A DNA stretch of 40,412 bases from Stentor coeruleus. Lineage: Eukaryota; Ciliophora; Heterotrichea; Heterotrichida; Stentoridae. A model generated the notes under the pieces. That model saw only the letters and a list, made by a program, of their open reading frames with translations, did not search any database and was not told the origin of the DNA. The stretch is from positions 1 through 40,412 of the forward strand of contig MPUH01000678.1 of assembly GCA_001970955.1 (NCBI GenBank). Reading direction: 5' to 3'. Shown in pieces: positions 29,740 through 39,067 of this stretch (its first letter is position 1; each line of letters begins with the position of its first letter). A program made the translations under genes and the position numbers.

Positions 29740-30050
29740 TTATAAGTTATCCAAAAAATCTGATTTTTCAAGCATATCTTTTTCCAAATAACTTAAAGTT
29801 CCACAATTCGTACAATTCAACATAATAAATCAGCCACAATATCATAATCCTCTTTCCTATTAGTAATACTAAATCCTCTAGTTCTCCATTACTCCAAGCA
29901 CTCTTTAAATAATTTTCTAATACATTCAGTTTCTTCATTCAAAATTTTATCATAATCAATTTTTTCAGCTTCATCAGTGAAAACTAACCTATTCACTTTG
30001 ATAAAAGGCGAATTCATATAAAATTGCATCAGCATTACAATAAAACACAT
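29740..30050 (-). pseudogene. Broken small gene with a 15-nt intron candidate
   Basis: On the minus strand a frame opens at the ATG at 30050 and reads clearly as coding sequence (acidic/basic mix, G strongly enriched at codon position 1), including SPFIKVNRLVFTDEAEKI. An in-frame TAA falls inside a perfect 15-nt GTAATGGAGAACTAG segment (29878-29892) which, if spliced, keeps the frame and gives GFSITNRKEDYDIVADLLC. A TGA then follows at 29817-29819, while another frame directly continues with LNCTNCGTLSYLEKDMLEK to a TAA at 29740-29742. Joining the two needs a one-base shift that no 15- or 16-nt intron supplies, so I call it broken. The CxxC pair hints at a metal-binding tip. The product is unknown. 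Confidence 0.45.
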
Positions 30051-30518
30051 TAAATTAGTTGATTTTTTGATTTTTTATATATATAATATATAGAAACTAT
30101 TAGTATAAAGTACACTTATAGTGAAACTCAGATATACTCAGAGATATTATTATAGAAAAAAGGATATGGGCTTCTCATATAGTCCAAATTGCCAAAAGGT
30201 ATTTTTTGTAAAATATTTTTTTCTCTAAGCCATGATATTTTAATGTATCATTAGAGAATTTCCCAATCTTGCAATATCTTTAAACAATTATCCTCTTCGA
30301 ATTCTTCTAAAAGTATATCTCTTAGTTTTCAATAGAGGTTTTTCTAGCTTTTCATCAAAATATCGACAAAGATCTGTAAGTAATTCTAAGATTTTTTCCC
30401 GAACTTAGTTTTTTATAATCATCTTCATAAACCAAAAAAAACCTAACTATAATATCTTTAACCACAATCATCAACTCTCAAACCATATATAAAACCTATC
30501 TTTTCCTACAACTACTTA
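30051..30518. other. Intergenic, possible further remnants
   Basis: Minus-strand patches at about 30180-30480 read like coding sequence but only if the frame changes or stops are ignored. They may be the 5' part of the broken gene at 29740-30050 or chance effects of G-rich composition. A short tandem repeat of an ACTCAGATAT-like unit is at about 30127-30147. Confidence 0.3.
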
Positions 30519-31796
30519 TTACTTTAACGTATCTCTAAACTTAAAAAGCTTTTCTACAATCCTATCAGTTCGTGTCTCAATAGTATTCAACTTACAAACA
30601 GCCGACCCTGCTAAATACAAAATATACGAATCACTTCCAGAACTTGAATTTTTTAAATTCAAAAAAGCCCTAAGTTTTCCTTTAACAATCTCCCAATTTC
30701 TATTATTCCTCGTATATAACTTAGTAGCATTTAAGCAGCTTTCAATAGTATCTGCAGCTGCTCTTCCTAATATTATTGAATTATAAGCTCTGATTTCATT
30801 AAGATTCATTTTTAGTACCTGACCTACAGTGACAAAAGTTAGAGATAAAATAATCCCACCCCAAAATATGCTTAAAATAATCATTATTCTACCAAGAATT
30901 GATATAGCGAATGTATCTCCATAACCAACAGTTGTCATAGTAATTATTATGTTCCAATATGAGTTTTCTATTGACCCAAAAACACTTGAGTTAACCGGGC
31001 GCTCAAAAATCCTAGTTAGATGACCGAATATTATGACCCCTGGGATTAAAAAACCGAAAATCAGTATTGGCATTGGGTTTGCCCCGATATAGCATTTCAT
31101 ACTAAAAGAGGTTGTTATGTATATTCCATATTTTTCAGCAGCATTTTTAGCAACTCTAGTTTGATACTTCCCATAATTGAACAAAGAAGAAGCTAGTAAC
31201 ACTAACCTCAAAACCATTATCGCATAAGCTAATTCAGCGAAATAATAACAAACCTTAACTTTTGTATACAAAATCTGTTGAGGAATATGAAAAGATGTTT
31301 CATCACCAGGATATGGAAAAATAAGGAATACAACTAAAGCTAGCCAAATATTTTCTTCAGTAAAATACTCTAAAAATTTCCTTTTTCTTTGCATTTCTAA
31401 TACCTCTAAAACGCTTATATTTTGAACTGGGGGAAATTCTCTATATGTAAAAGGTATACTTTTAAGCCAATCATAATATAATTTTTTATATGGAATAAGG
31501 AGTATTATAGCTAAGAAACTTAAAAAAAGTATTGATATTCTGTAAAAAACATCAACATCGTTTTGTTCGCATTTTTCACAGTCTTTTAAGTTGGAAAGTT
31601 TCCTTAATGGTCGAGAAAAGCGTAGTTCATAATCAATTGTAGCAGGGATTATAGCTAAAGCGCCAATCAAAGTACTTAGAAGATGATAAAATCTCATTTG
31701 ATTGTAAAGATTTTCTGATACGTTTGTGTAGTAGTATTTTAAAGGATTTTTGATTTTACTTTTGTCTGAGGTGTTCATATTTATTTTATGGCGCAT
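30519..31796 (-). CDS. SK-like potassium channel
   Basis: A 425-residue six-transmembrane potassium channel subunit. Segments lie at about residues 38-54 (S1), 85-102 (S2), 150-162 (S3), 184-205 (S4), 241-262 (S5) and 300-325 (S6). The pore helix at about 276-288 precedes the selectivity filter TTVGYGDTF (Val290 to Asp294). S4 has only one basic residue within the membrane, so it is not a classical voltage sensor. Together with the layout and the helical segment after S6 (LNEIRAYNSIILGRAAADTI) this resembles small-conductance, calmodulin-gated SK channels. Calcium gating is inferred from family and not proven by residues. The likely site is the plasma or ciliary membrane, where K+ efflux repolarises the cell. 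The start is the ATG at 31796 and the stop is TAA. Confidence 0.82.
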   Translation of the reverse strand: MRHKINMNTSDKSKIKNPLKYYYTNVSENLYNQMRFYHLLSTLIGALAIIPATIDYELRFSRPLRKLSNLKDCEKCEQNDVDVFYRISILFLSFLAIILLIPYKKLYYDWLKSIPFTYREFPPVQNISVLEVLEMQRKRKFLEYFTEENIWLALVVFLIFPYPGDETSFHIPQQILYTKVKVCYYFAELAYAIMVLRLVLLASSLFNYGKYQTRVAKNAAEKYGIYITTSFSMKCYIGANPMPILIFGFLIPGVIIFGHLTRIFERPVNSSVFGSIENSYWNIIITMTTVGYGDTFAISILGRIMIILSIFWGGIILSLTFVTVGQVLKMNLNEIRAYNSIILGRAAADTIESCLNATKLYTRNNRNWEIVKGKLRAFLNLKNSSSGSDSYILYLAGSAVCKLNTIETRTDRIVEKLFKFRDTLK

Positions 31797-31826
31797 ATAA
31801 GAAGTGTAGGTTTAAATTTTTATATG

Positions 31827-31979
31827 GGAGGATTGGGTTAGAATTTAATTATAAATTTAAGACGAATGATAATAAAGGGGATTGCAGGAGAAATAGTGCT
31901 GANGGAGGATTGGGTTAGAATTTAATTATAAATTTAAGACGAATGATAATAAAGGGGATTGCAGGAGAAATAGTGCTGA
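31827..31979. repeat. Direct duplicate around a single N (76 bp)
   Basis: Bases 31827-31902 and 31904-31979 are identical, separated by the N at 31903. They lie in the leader region between the divergent potassium channel and SET-domain genes, so the true distance between those genes is probably about 77 bp shorter. Confidence 0.85.
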
Positions 31980-32081
31980 AAAAATAAAATTTAAAGAGAG
32001 TTGGAATAAATAGGTTTTAAAATAGATATAAAAGGAAGGATATCTTTGATAGTTTTTTAGGATGAAAATATAATAGATATT

Positions 32082-33695
32082 ATGTATAAGCCATATCCAG
32101 GCGCAGAAATTTTACAACCAAGCGAAGAAGTGCAGAAAATGTTTGACTGGGCTCATCGTATGGGTATCAAATGGCCAAAAATAGTTTACCCTGTTCTATT
32201 TCCACCAGGATACATTGGGTCAATGGCTGTCGAAGATATTTTCCCAGGCGATGCAATAGTAACATCACCTAATAATGCCCTTCTTACATCAAGAGTAGCT
32301 AAAGAAAGTGACCTCTTAAGCATATTTGAAGAAAACTCATCCTATTATAACAATGAAAATGCATACTGTTCCGATCTTATAATCACATCATTTCTACTAT
32401 ATGAAAAATCTAAAGGCCCTGCTTCTAAATGGTATGAATTCATTGGCTATCAACCTAAAACTCCTTCAAATCTACAAGACTGGTCCGAATTAGAACTCTC
32501 AGAACTCCAAGACAAAGATCTAATCTTCGATACAATCAAAACAATCGAGAACTGGAAAAATGTTTGGGAAAGTTGGGTTCAAGTAATGAAAAACTACCCT
32601 GAAAAATTTACAGAAGAATTATTGAGCTTTAAAGAATTCACATGGGCTACAAGATTAATTGGCACTAGAACATTTGGTAAATTTGCCCCTTATCTAACAT
32701 TTTTCCCAGTTGGAGAGCTTTTAAATCATGATAATGTAGAAAGTTATTATATCTATTTAGGATCAGAAGATATTGCAGATTCATCAAAAAGATATTCAGG
32801 TATAATAAATGATGAAGATCATGATGGGTGGATATATGAAGAAAATCCAGCTATTGATTTAGGAAATTATTCACTAAGCTTATTAAGCTATGCATTTAAT
32901 GATGGTAAAGGTTCTGAGATATTTGAAGAAATCAAAGCTAAAGCTCAGGAATTGGATGTTTTAGAACAAGCTGAAGAAGAGAAAAAAAGTGTTTATAGGC
33001 CACCTGATATAGATTTAACTGAAAAACCTGAAAAAGAGATGAGGATTGTTGCTGGACCTAATGAAAAGTATGAAAAAGGTGCTGAAGTTTATATGAGTTA
33101 TGGGAGATATTCTAATAGACAACTCTTATCAGTATATGGTTTTTCTTTAAAAGTAAACAAATATAATTTTGCTATTGTTAAAGTGCCAATAAACACCCTT
33201 GTTACTGAAGATATGGCTAGTAAAATTTATTTTGAAGACTTAAAAGCTAATGATTTTGTCAAATTTAAACTGAAAGAAAAAATTATTTGCATGGGTATGA
33301 TAAGTATGATTAGAAAATTGTGGTGGAAACTAGGGAATAGTATTAAAGGGTTTTTTAAAGCAGAAAATCTAGAGCTTGAAGTTGAGGTGCTTAAAAGATC
33401 TTTAGATGTTCTTAAAGGATATTTAGCTGGATTTCCAACAAGTTTTGAAGAAGATGGTGAGCTTTTAAAAAGAGACTTGCCGTTAAGGATACATTTCGCT
33501 GTTTTGTATAGATATCAAGTTAAGGAAATTATTAGGAATCAAATTGAGTATATAAGTTATGCTTATAGGATACTAGAAAATTTAAACTCAAAAGATGAGA
33601 TTGCTTCTAATGTGGATAATGTTTTAGGATTGTGTGAAGAAAAAAGTAGAATTGAAGCTGCCCTTAAGCCTTATTTGGATGAGTTACTAGCTTAG
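32082..33695 (+). CDS. SET-domain methyltransferase, SETD3/Rubisco-LSMT class
   Basis: A 537-residue protein of the split-SET family that includes SETD3 (actin His methyltransferase), SETD6 and plant LSMT. The N-terminal SET part contains AVEDIFPGDAIVTSPNNALL (residues 49-68). The cofactor-binding core has FFPVGELLNHDN with the Asn215-His216 pair and, after an insertion, GAEVYMSYGRYSNRQLLSVYGF with Tyr340-Gly341. The C-terminal ~170 residues match the position of the Rubisco-LSMT substrate-binding domain. An acidic insertion of about 95 residues (225-320) separates the two core motifs. It would transfer methyl groups from S-adenosylmethionine to Lys or His of a cytosolic protein; the substrate cannot be told. 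The stop TAG at 33693-33695 falls in a duplicated junction. The start is the ATG at 32082. Confidence 0.85.
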   Translation: MYKPYPGAEILQPSEEVQKMFDWAHRMGIKWPKIVYPVLFPPGYIGSMAVEDIFPGDAIVTSPNNALLTSRVAKESDLLSIFEENSSYYNNENAYCSDLIITSFLLYEKSKGPASKWYEFIGYQPKTPSNLQDWSELELSELQDKDLIFDTIKTIENWKNVWESWVQVMKNYPEKFTEELLSFKEFTWATRLIGTRTFGKFAPYLTFFPVGELLNHDNVESYYIYLGSEDIADSSKRYSGIINDEDHDGWIYEENPAIDLGNYSLSLLSYAFNDGKGSEIFEEIKAKAQELDVLEQAEEEKKSVYRPPDIDLTEKPEKEMRIVAGPNEKYEKGAEVYMSYGRYSNRQLLSVYGFSLKVNKYNFAIVKVPINTLVTEDMASKIYFEDLKANDFVKFKLKEKIICMGMISMIRKLWWKLGNSIKGFFKAENLELEVEVLKRSLDVLKGYLAGFPTSFEEDGELLKRDLPLRIHFAVLYRYQVKEIIRNQIEYISYAYRILENLNSKDEIASNVDNVLGLCEEKSRIEAALKPYLDELLA

Positions 33696-33816
33696 TAATA
33701 CAAAAATTTCTTTTAAGATTCTGAGTAAATGACAAGTATTAGTTTATAANTTACTAGCTTAGTAATACAAAAATTTCTTTTAAGATTCTGAGTAAATGAC
33801 AAGTATTAGTTTATAA
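33684..33816. repeat. Direct duplicate around a single N (66 bp)
   Basis: Bases 33684-33749 and 33751-33816 are identical, separated by the N at 33750. The first copy includes the last codons and stop of the SET-domain gene, so the coding end is unaffected. Confidence 0.85.
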
Positions 33817-33915
33817 GCTAAAATTATATTTTTTATATATTTTATAACCAATTTTCAATTATACTCTTGGATTTTTTTTAAAGGTTTTTGAAGTTAAAAA
33901 GAATTACTAATATAA

Positions 33916-34905
33916 ATGCTTTGTGGAAGGTCGAGAAATGTTGTTGTAAATGAACTAGCTTCCTTACTGAAGTTTATTGAAAATGAAAACTCGCAGTATG
34001 AGAGGGAGAGAAATGAACTTAAAGACATGTATCATAGTCGTCCGCATGAAGAAAGAAACATTGTCAAAGATATACTAATTATGCATAATGACTTTGATGG
34101 AGGAGTTAATAAGATTAAAGAAATTGTCGATGAACTTGTTGTTATTCCTACAGAGAAAACCGTCACTGCTGAAAAAGCTGAAAATTTCGCATCACAAATT
34201 GTTGCCATGCAAGCAGCCCTTGTACGCAAACACGACATACTACAAAAATGTTTAGGGCAAAAACTCAACTATCAGCGTCTAAAAGAAGAATCTCAATCAA
34301 GTTCTAAAGAAGTATCAAGCGAAAATGACCAATTCAAATTCAAATGTCTAGAAATTTCAAACTTCGAACACTACAACATTTACTCCAAAAAGCTGAAATT
34401 TTTAAACACTGAAATCCAAAGATTGAAAACTCTTATCAAAAACTCAACAAACGAGAGTTTTGATGAAAAAACACTTTTTGATACTGATGACAATAATATT
34501 ATGATGCTAAACGACAAGCAAGCATATCTAAAATTTCAACAAGTACTTAAAGAAAACAAGAGAATCGAAGAGGAAATCGGTAGACTGAATATAGGACCTA
34601 GTAAAGAGAGTTATTACCTAAAAGATAAACTAGTGGTGGATGATAAGAGAAAAAGGGTTTTTGAACTGAAAAAAAAGTTATCGGATTTAAATGAAGAGAT
34701 TGAAAAATTGAAAGGGAGTAAAGAAGATGATGATTGTTCGAGGAAAATTAGGATTCTTGATTCGATTATTGGCAGAAAAACATCAATGCCAAATATGCCT
34801 GTGTCTCCTAAAGGTAAGAGATCGAAGAATTCGATTTTATTACAAGATATTGAGGCAAGTTTGAGTAAGGTCAAGTCGATTTCATCTCCAATCCGTCATT
34901 ATTAG
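33916..34905 (+). CDS. Coiled-coil protein
   Basis: A 329-residue mostly helical protein not recognised as a family. Coiled-coil segments lie at about residues 10-45, 150-180 and 205-265, separated by linkers; the region 45-130 is helical with fewer heptads. The C-terminal tail (about 275-329) is Ser/Pro/Lys-rich and ends SKVKSISSPIRHY. There is no signal peptide and no membrane segment. The start is the ATG at 33916 (MLCGRSRNVVVNELASLL) and the stop is TAG. A cytoskeletal or ciliary structural role would fit, but that is a guess. Confidence 0.7.
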   Translation: MLCGRSRNVVVNELASLLKFIENENSQYERERNELKDMYHSRPHEERNIVKDILIMHNDFDGGVNKIKEIVDELVVIPTEKTVTAEKAENFASQIVAMQAALVRKHDILQKCLGQKLNYQRLKEESQSSSKEVSSENDQFKFKCLEISNFEHYNIYSKKLKFLNTEIQRLKTLIKNSTNESFDEKTLFDTDDNNIMMLNDKQAYLKFQQVLKENKRIEEEIGRLNIGPSKESYYLKDKLVVDDKRKRVFELKKKLSDLNEEIEKLKGSKEDDDCSRKIRILDSIIGRKTSMPNMPVSPKGKRSKNSILLQDIEASLSKVKSISSPIRHY

Positions 34906-35756
34906 ATAGTTTTAGTAGGGAATAATAATTAATTTCACTTTGATGGATTTAAGATTTCAAGAATTTTTAAGGTTTAACGTAGATAAGAAAGAGAATATTA
35001 GAATTATGATGATTAGATTAGAGATATGAAATTTTAGGAAAAAGGCTACCAAATGCCTGAATTGTTAGGTTTTGAAGGGAATGAGTATAAAAATTTCATG
35101 GCTTTTAAGACGAAATTGAAAAGATTTTTGTATGAGGATTTGGATTTTATGATAGGTTTATAGTTAGAGTAATTTTTTGTATGAGATTGTGTAGAATATA
35201 CTTTAGGATTTGAAGGTGTTGGTATATAGAAAGGATTAGGTTTTAAGAATATGTGGAAGTAATGGTTTTTATGTTTGGTATTATAGAAAAATAGAGTTTA
35301 GGAAATTTTAAGTTAGTTAGAGTTTTTGGATGATTTCTAAAAGAAATCATAATTTTTGCAGGAAGATATTTAAGATTATATATGAGTAAATGCATATTTT
35401 TTAATAAGAAAATCTAGAGTAGTAAATGAAAAACATTTGCAATTTGGTTTAAGGCAAGCCAAAAAACTAAAATTTTATAAATGCAAAAATTAGACTAATA
35501 CTAAAATTCATTCACAATAAAAAACATTTATCACATCAAGAATTTCTAATAACAATCTTAGTCAGTTTATTTCATTAAAAAATCTCATCATATTTCTCTT
35601 ATAATCAGCTCCATTCCCATAATCCACCAACAGACACTTCAATAAAACCCATTACAAAATCCAACATTTCAATACAAAAAACCCCCAAAAACCAAGCTTA
35701 TTTTGCTACAAAAAATACCTAAAAAGCAAAAACTATTCTAACCATATTTACCAATC
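34906..35756. other. Convergent intergenic region with a skew switch
   Basis: About 850 bp between the ends of two convergent genes. The plus strand is G-rich to about 35450 and C-rich after about 35460. Short open stretches (for example ATG at 35053 to TAG at about 35163, 36 codons) exist but have no support as genes. Confidence 0.45.
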
Positions 35757-37190
35757 CTAATTAAATTTAAAAATAAGCCTCTTCATCATCGACTTACTCA
35801 TAAACTGCTTTGACTCCATCATAGCCATAACAATTGTATTCCTATCAGTTCCAGTATACAACCCGAACTTAAAAACCTCGCGATCTTTTTCAATAACCAA
35901 AAACTCATCTAAAAAACTATAAAAGTTCACATCATCCCAATTCATATCCTCATTAACCTTATTAAATGTCTCTTCAGAACACTGATGAAGACTATAAAAT
36001 CCATGTAAAAGCCGATCTTTAAGGCATTTTTTTATATCAACCCAAACATAATTAACAGGACACAGCAATTGAGATGGTGAAAATTTATCCTTATAATTCA
36101 TCTTAACACAATCATAAATAAACCACGCCATATAATAATACCTAAAACTTGATGTCATATTTTCTTTAACAAGTTCAATTTCTTTTATAGCACTAAGTAT
36201 ACCAAGTGATAAAAACATATATTTCGGTGAATAAAAAAAATACATCGAAACAATCCCTGAAGGAACAAAATCTAAAACCCCAACAGCAACAAGTTCTCCA
36301 TCAATATAATGAAGTTGATGAAAATTACCTAAACCTAAAGGATACAATTCAGAAGGTTCTTCTTTTATAAGATTTTTACCACATAAGAAATTTTCATATC
36401 TTTCTGGTGTAACATTTTCAGGTATTTTATTATGTTTAGCAACAACATATTCTTTGTATAACTCAAAGCTTGATTGTCTATAATCCGCTGAGACAATTTC
36501 ACTTGTGTATATATGATTAAATATTTTTTTAGGGGTTTTAAGTATATTAGGTTTTGGGTTATAAGTAAAATTAGAATCTTTTATGTTTATAAAATAGTTG
36601 CAAGTGTTAAAAATTGACCATTGGGTATTTGATAATTCAATAGATATATGGGCGATAAGGATTTGTAATATAGAATCCTTATCGAAATCTGGATTTTGTC
36701 CTGAAATCGATATACAAGTACTTAAAGAATAATGCCCATATTTTTCAATTTTATTAGGCTTGTTATATACAATTTTGCTTAAGTATTCTGAGTATTCACA
36801 TATCCCATCTAATGATTTTATTATTGAAATTTGGATTTTGGATTTGAGTTCTTTTGGGATTTCTGGCTTTGGATTTGAGGTTTGGGGTTTGTGTTGGATT
36901 GAAGGTTTACTGTTGAGGAAATTGTTGAATCTTTTTATAACTTTTTTCTGACTTTTGCTTGGGGTAAAATCTTCTACTATACATCGTATGGGAATTAGTT
37001 TACAGCAAGAAGAGGAATTGTCTGGATAACTATAACTGTTACCATTTCTAAACCATCCTGTGAGCATTAAAGAATCATAATCATTAGCTTTCATGTTATC
37101 ACATTTCATTCTATACTTATTTGATTCATCTCTAAGGCAATACCCACAAAAAGTCTTTTCACAATATCTAAAACTATAAACCTTGCTCAT
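35757..37190 (-). CDS. ATE1: Arginyl-tRNA--protein transferase ATE1
   Basis: A 477-residue arginyltransferase, which adds Arg from Arg-tRNA to N-terminal Asp, Glu or oxidised Cys of proteins and marks them for the Arg/N-degron pathway. The N-terminal ATE domain has the conserved cysteine set CGYC (Cys15, Cys18) and a Cys pair at 62-63; in yeast ATE1 the equivalent residues hold an Fe-S cluster. The TPSKSQKKVIKRFNNFL motif follows at about 76-92. The C-terminal ATE domain shows GNFHQLHYIDGELVAVGVLD, MYFFYSPKYMFLSLGILSA, YYYMAWFIYDCVKM and the PSQLLCPVNYVWVD block, all in the expected order. Length is close to the yeast and animal enzymes (about 500). The start is the ATG at 37190 and the stop is TAG. 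Confidence 0.93.
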   Translation of the reverse strand: MSKVYSFRYCEKTFCGYCLRDESNKYRMKCDNMKANDYDSLMLTGWFRNGNSYSYPDNSSSCCKLIPIRCIVEDFTPSKSQKKVIKRFNNFLNSKPSIQHKPQTSNPKPEIPKELKSKIQISIIKSLDGICEYSEYLSKIVYNKPNKIEKYGHYSLSTCISISGQNPDFDKDSILQILIAHISIELSNTQWSIFNTCNYFINIKDSNFTYNPKPNILKTPKKIFNHIYTSEIVSADYRQSSFELYKEYVVAKHNKIPENVTPERYENFLCGKNLIKEEPSELYPLGLGNFHQLHYIDGELVAVGVLDFVPSGIVSMYFFYSPKYMFLSLGILSAIKEIELVKENMTSSFRYYYMAWFIYDCVKMNYKDKFSPSQLLCPVNYVWVDIKKCLKDRLLHGFYSLHQCSEETFNKVNEDMNWDDVNFYSFLDEFLVIEKDREVFKFGLYTGTDRNTIVMAMMESKQFMSKSMMKRLIFKFN

Positions 37191-37798
37191 ATTTATACTC
37201 TATATTTCACCCAAAATTTCCATCTAGCCCACACTCCAAAAATCGAAAATTTCACCCCAAAAAAATCAGATATTTTCATTATCCCCACAATAAAAATTTT
37301 AAAATCTACTACATCTATCTGATTTTCTATTATTCTAACAAAATAAATCCCAAAACTTAACCAAATCTCATTATCAATTTTTCAGCAAGGACTTCAAATA
37401 CAAAATCAGCATAATTCCTATATAAAAAAGCTTAATTTATCTAATAAAAGCTTAATTTCAAATTTCTATTGTTAAAAAGCATCTCAAAGTTCAACAAATA
37501 CCACAACCTAAAGTTATAGACTCAACACAAAACCCGAAGCCCACAAAAAAAAAACTTCTTTAAACAATAATAAAATCCCCATTTGAAAATACAATCTGCA
37601 AGCATCAAACTTCTAAATACCATAAAAACCAAACAATAATCATCACATAAAAATTATATCAAATCAAAATGAAAACCAATACCCATCAAAATATCTTAAA
37701 CTGTAACTTTACCTTCTAAAGTCTCAACTGAGAACTATACTAACAATTTTGTTATAGAAAGTCAAGTTTTAACATGGTTCATACTTAATAATAAATAA
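37191..37798. other. Divergent intergenic region
   Basis: About 600 bp between divergent gene starts. The plus strand is C-rich throughout, in contrast to the G-rich coding part that begins right at the V-ATPase ATG. No ORF or repeat can be supported. A run of nine A's occurs near 37544-37552. Confidence 0.5.
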
Positions 37799-38263
37799 AT
37801 GGCTGAGGTTCTAGAGCTGAAGACTCAATCATTTTTTGGGTTTGTGGGAGTTAGTTGTGCTTTGGTTTTTGCTAACATCGGAGCAGCATATGGAACAGCA
37901 AAAAGTGGAGTGGGTATTGCTTCGATGGGAGTTATAAAGCCAGAGTTGATTATGAAATCGCTTATTCCTGTTGTCATGGCAGGAGTGTTAGGGATTTATG
38001 GGCTTATTGTAGCTGTTATTTTGATACAGAAGGTTAATAATAATGATTATTCCTATTATGATGGGTATAAACATTTAGCTTCAGGACTAGCTTGTGGGTT
38101 AAGTGCACTTGCTGCTGGAGGAGCTATTGGAGCTGTTGGAGATGCTGGGGTTCGTTGCAATGCCCAACAGGAAAAGATATTTGTAGGAATGATTCTGATA
38201 TTGATTTTTGCTGAAGCTTTAGGACTTTATGGCTTGATTATTGCATTAATACTTTCCCAGTAA
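37799..38263 (+). CDS. V-type H+-ATPase proteolipid subunit c
   Basis: A 154-residue, four-helix proteolipid, the rotor-ring subunit of the V0 sector that carries protons across endomembranes (contractile vacuole, food vacuoles, endosomes). Two related halves are visible: [18 protein letters not shown] (residues 28-45) in helix 1 and its counterpart [14 protein letters not shown] (107-120) in helix 3. The fourth helix [14 protein letters not shown] carries the proton-binding Glu139. Length equals that of yeast and animal subunit c (155-160). The start is the ATG at 37799, where the plus strand changes abruptly from C-rich to G-rich. The stop is TAA. Confidence 0.95.
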   Translation: MAEVLELKTQSFFGFVGVSCALVFANIGAAYGTAKSGVGIASMGVIKPELIMKSLIPVVMAGVLGIYGLIVAVILIQKVNNNDYSYYDGYKHLASGLACGLSALAAGGAIGAVGDAGVRCNAQQEKIFVGMILILIFAEALGLYGLIIALILSQ

Positions 38264-39067
38264 GTGTGAGTTAAATGCTTATTTGATAAGTGTCTTTAGA
38301 ATTTTTAAATGTTAGGATTTGTAAGGATATATTAAATTTAGGTTGAGGATGATTTGAATGATGAGGTAAAGTTTAAGAGGAAATTATGTGTTTAGGATGA
38401 AAGATAGGTAAAGATTATGGGGTTTTTTTCAGATAGATGAATTAGGGGAGGATAAGAATGATGATCTGGGAGTTACTGAAGGAATTTTAGTTGATTTTTT
38501 TATGTAAAGATGATGGATTAAAAGATATTTTATAAGGTAAAACTTTTTTTTTCTGTGAGAAGCTAGGGGAATTTGAGATTTTTTTGAAGATATAGGATTT
38601 GAGAAATTATAGTGAAAAAGTATGAAGAAAATGATTAGGCTAAGTTGGGAAATACGAGTAAATATAAGTTAATATAATAATCAATATAAATTTTACTATA
38701 TAAAATCTCTTATGATATTTAAAACCTATAATAATAGTTTTTAAAGTAATCTAAGTTACTTATTAGTTATTATATATTTATTAATTAACTAAATTTAAAG
38801 CCTAAAACATATATAAATCTCATCATTATTTCAATAATCATTACATACATATTCAAAAATAATATCTTCTTATAATAAATTATTCTCATCATCTAATTGT
38901 AATCATAAAACTTACTCAAACTCATCCTTATCTTTCCCGTAAAATTTTAAGCATAATTTTTCATCTTCATCTTATCCCAACTAGCCTATTTTCTTTTAAC
39001 TCCTAATTATTCCCACGTCACAATTAGAACTCAAATCTAAACTTCCTCAAAAATCTTCCATTAATAA
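38264..39067. other. Intergenic region with a skew switch
   Basis: About 800 bp between two plus-strand genes. The first half is G-rich (38401-38460 has 18 G and 1 C) and the second half C-rich (38941-39000 has 2 G and 13 C); the switch is near 38660. No intact ORF seen. Confidence 0.45.

Noticed and set aside
30051-30480. A large pseudogene extending the broken gene at 29740-30050 upstream
   Set aside because: All three frames gave plausible peptides in turn, so composition bias is as good an explanation as homology.
35053-35163. 36-codon ORF in the convergent intergenic region
   Set aside because: Too short; G-rich strands easily give Glu/Gly-rich open frames, and there is no further support.
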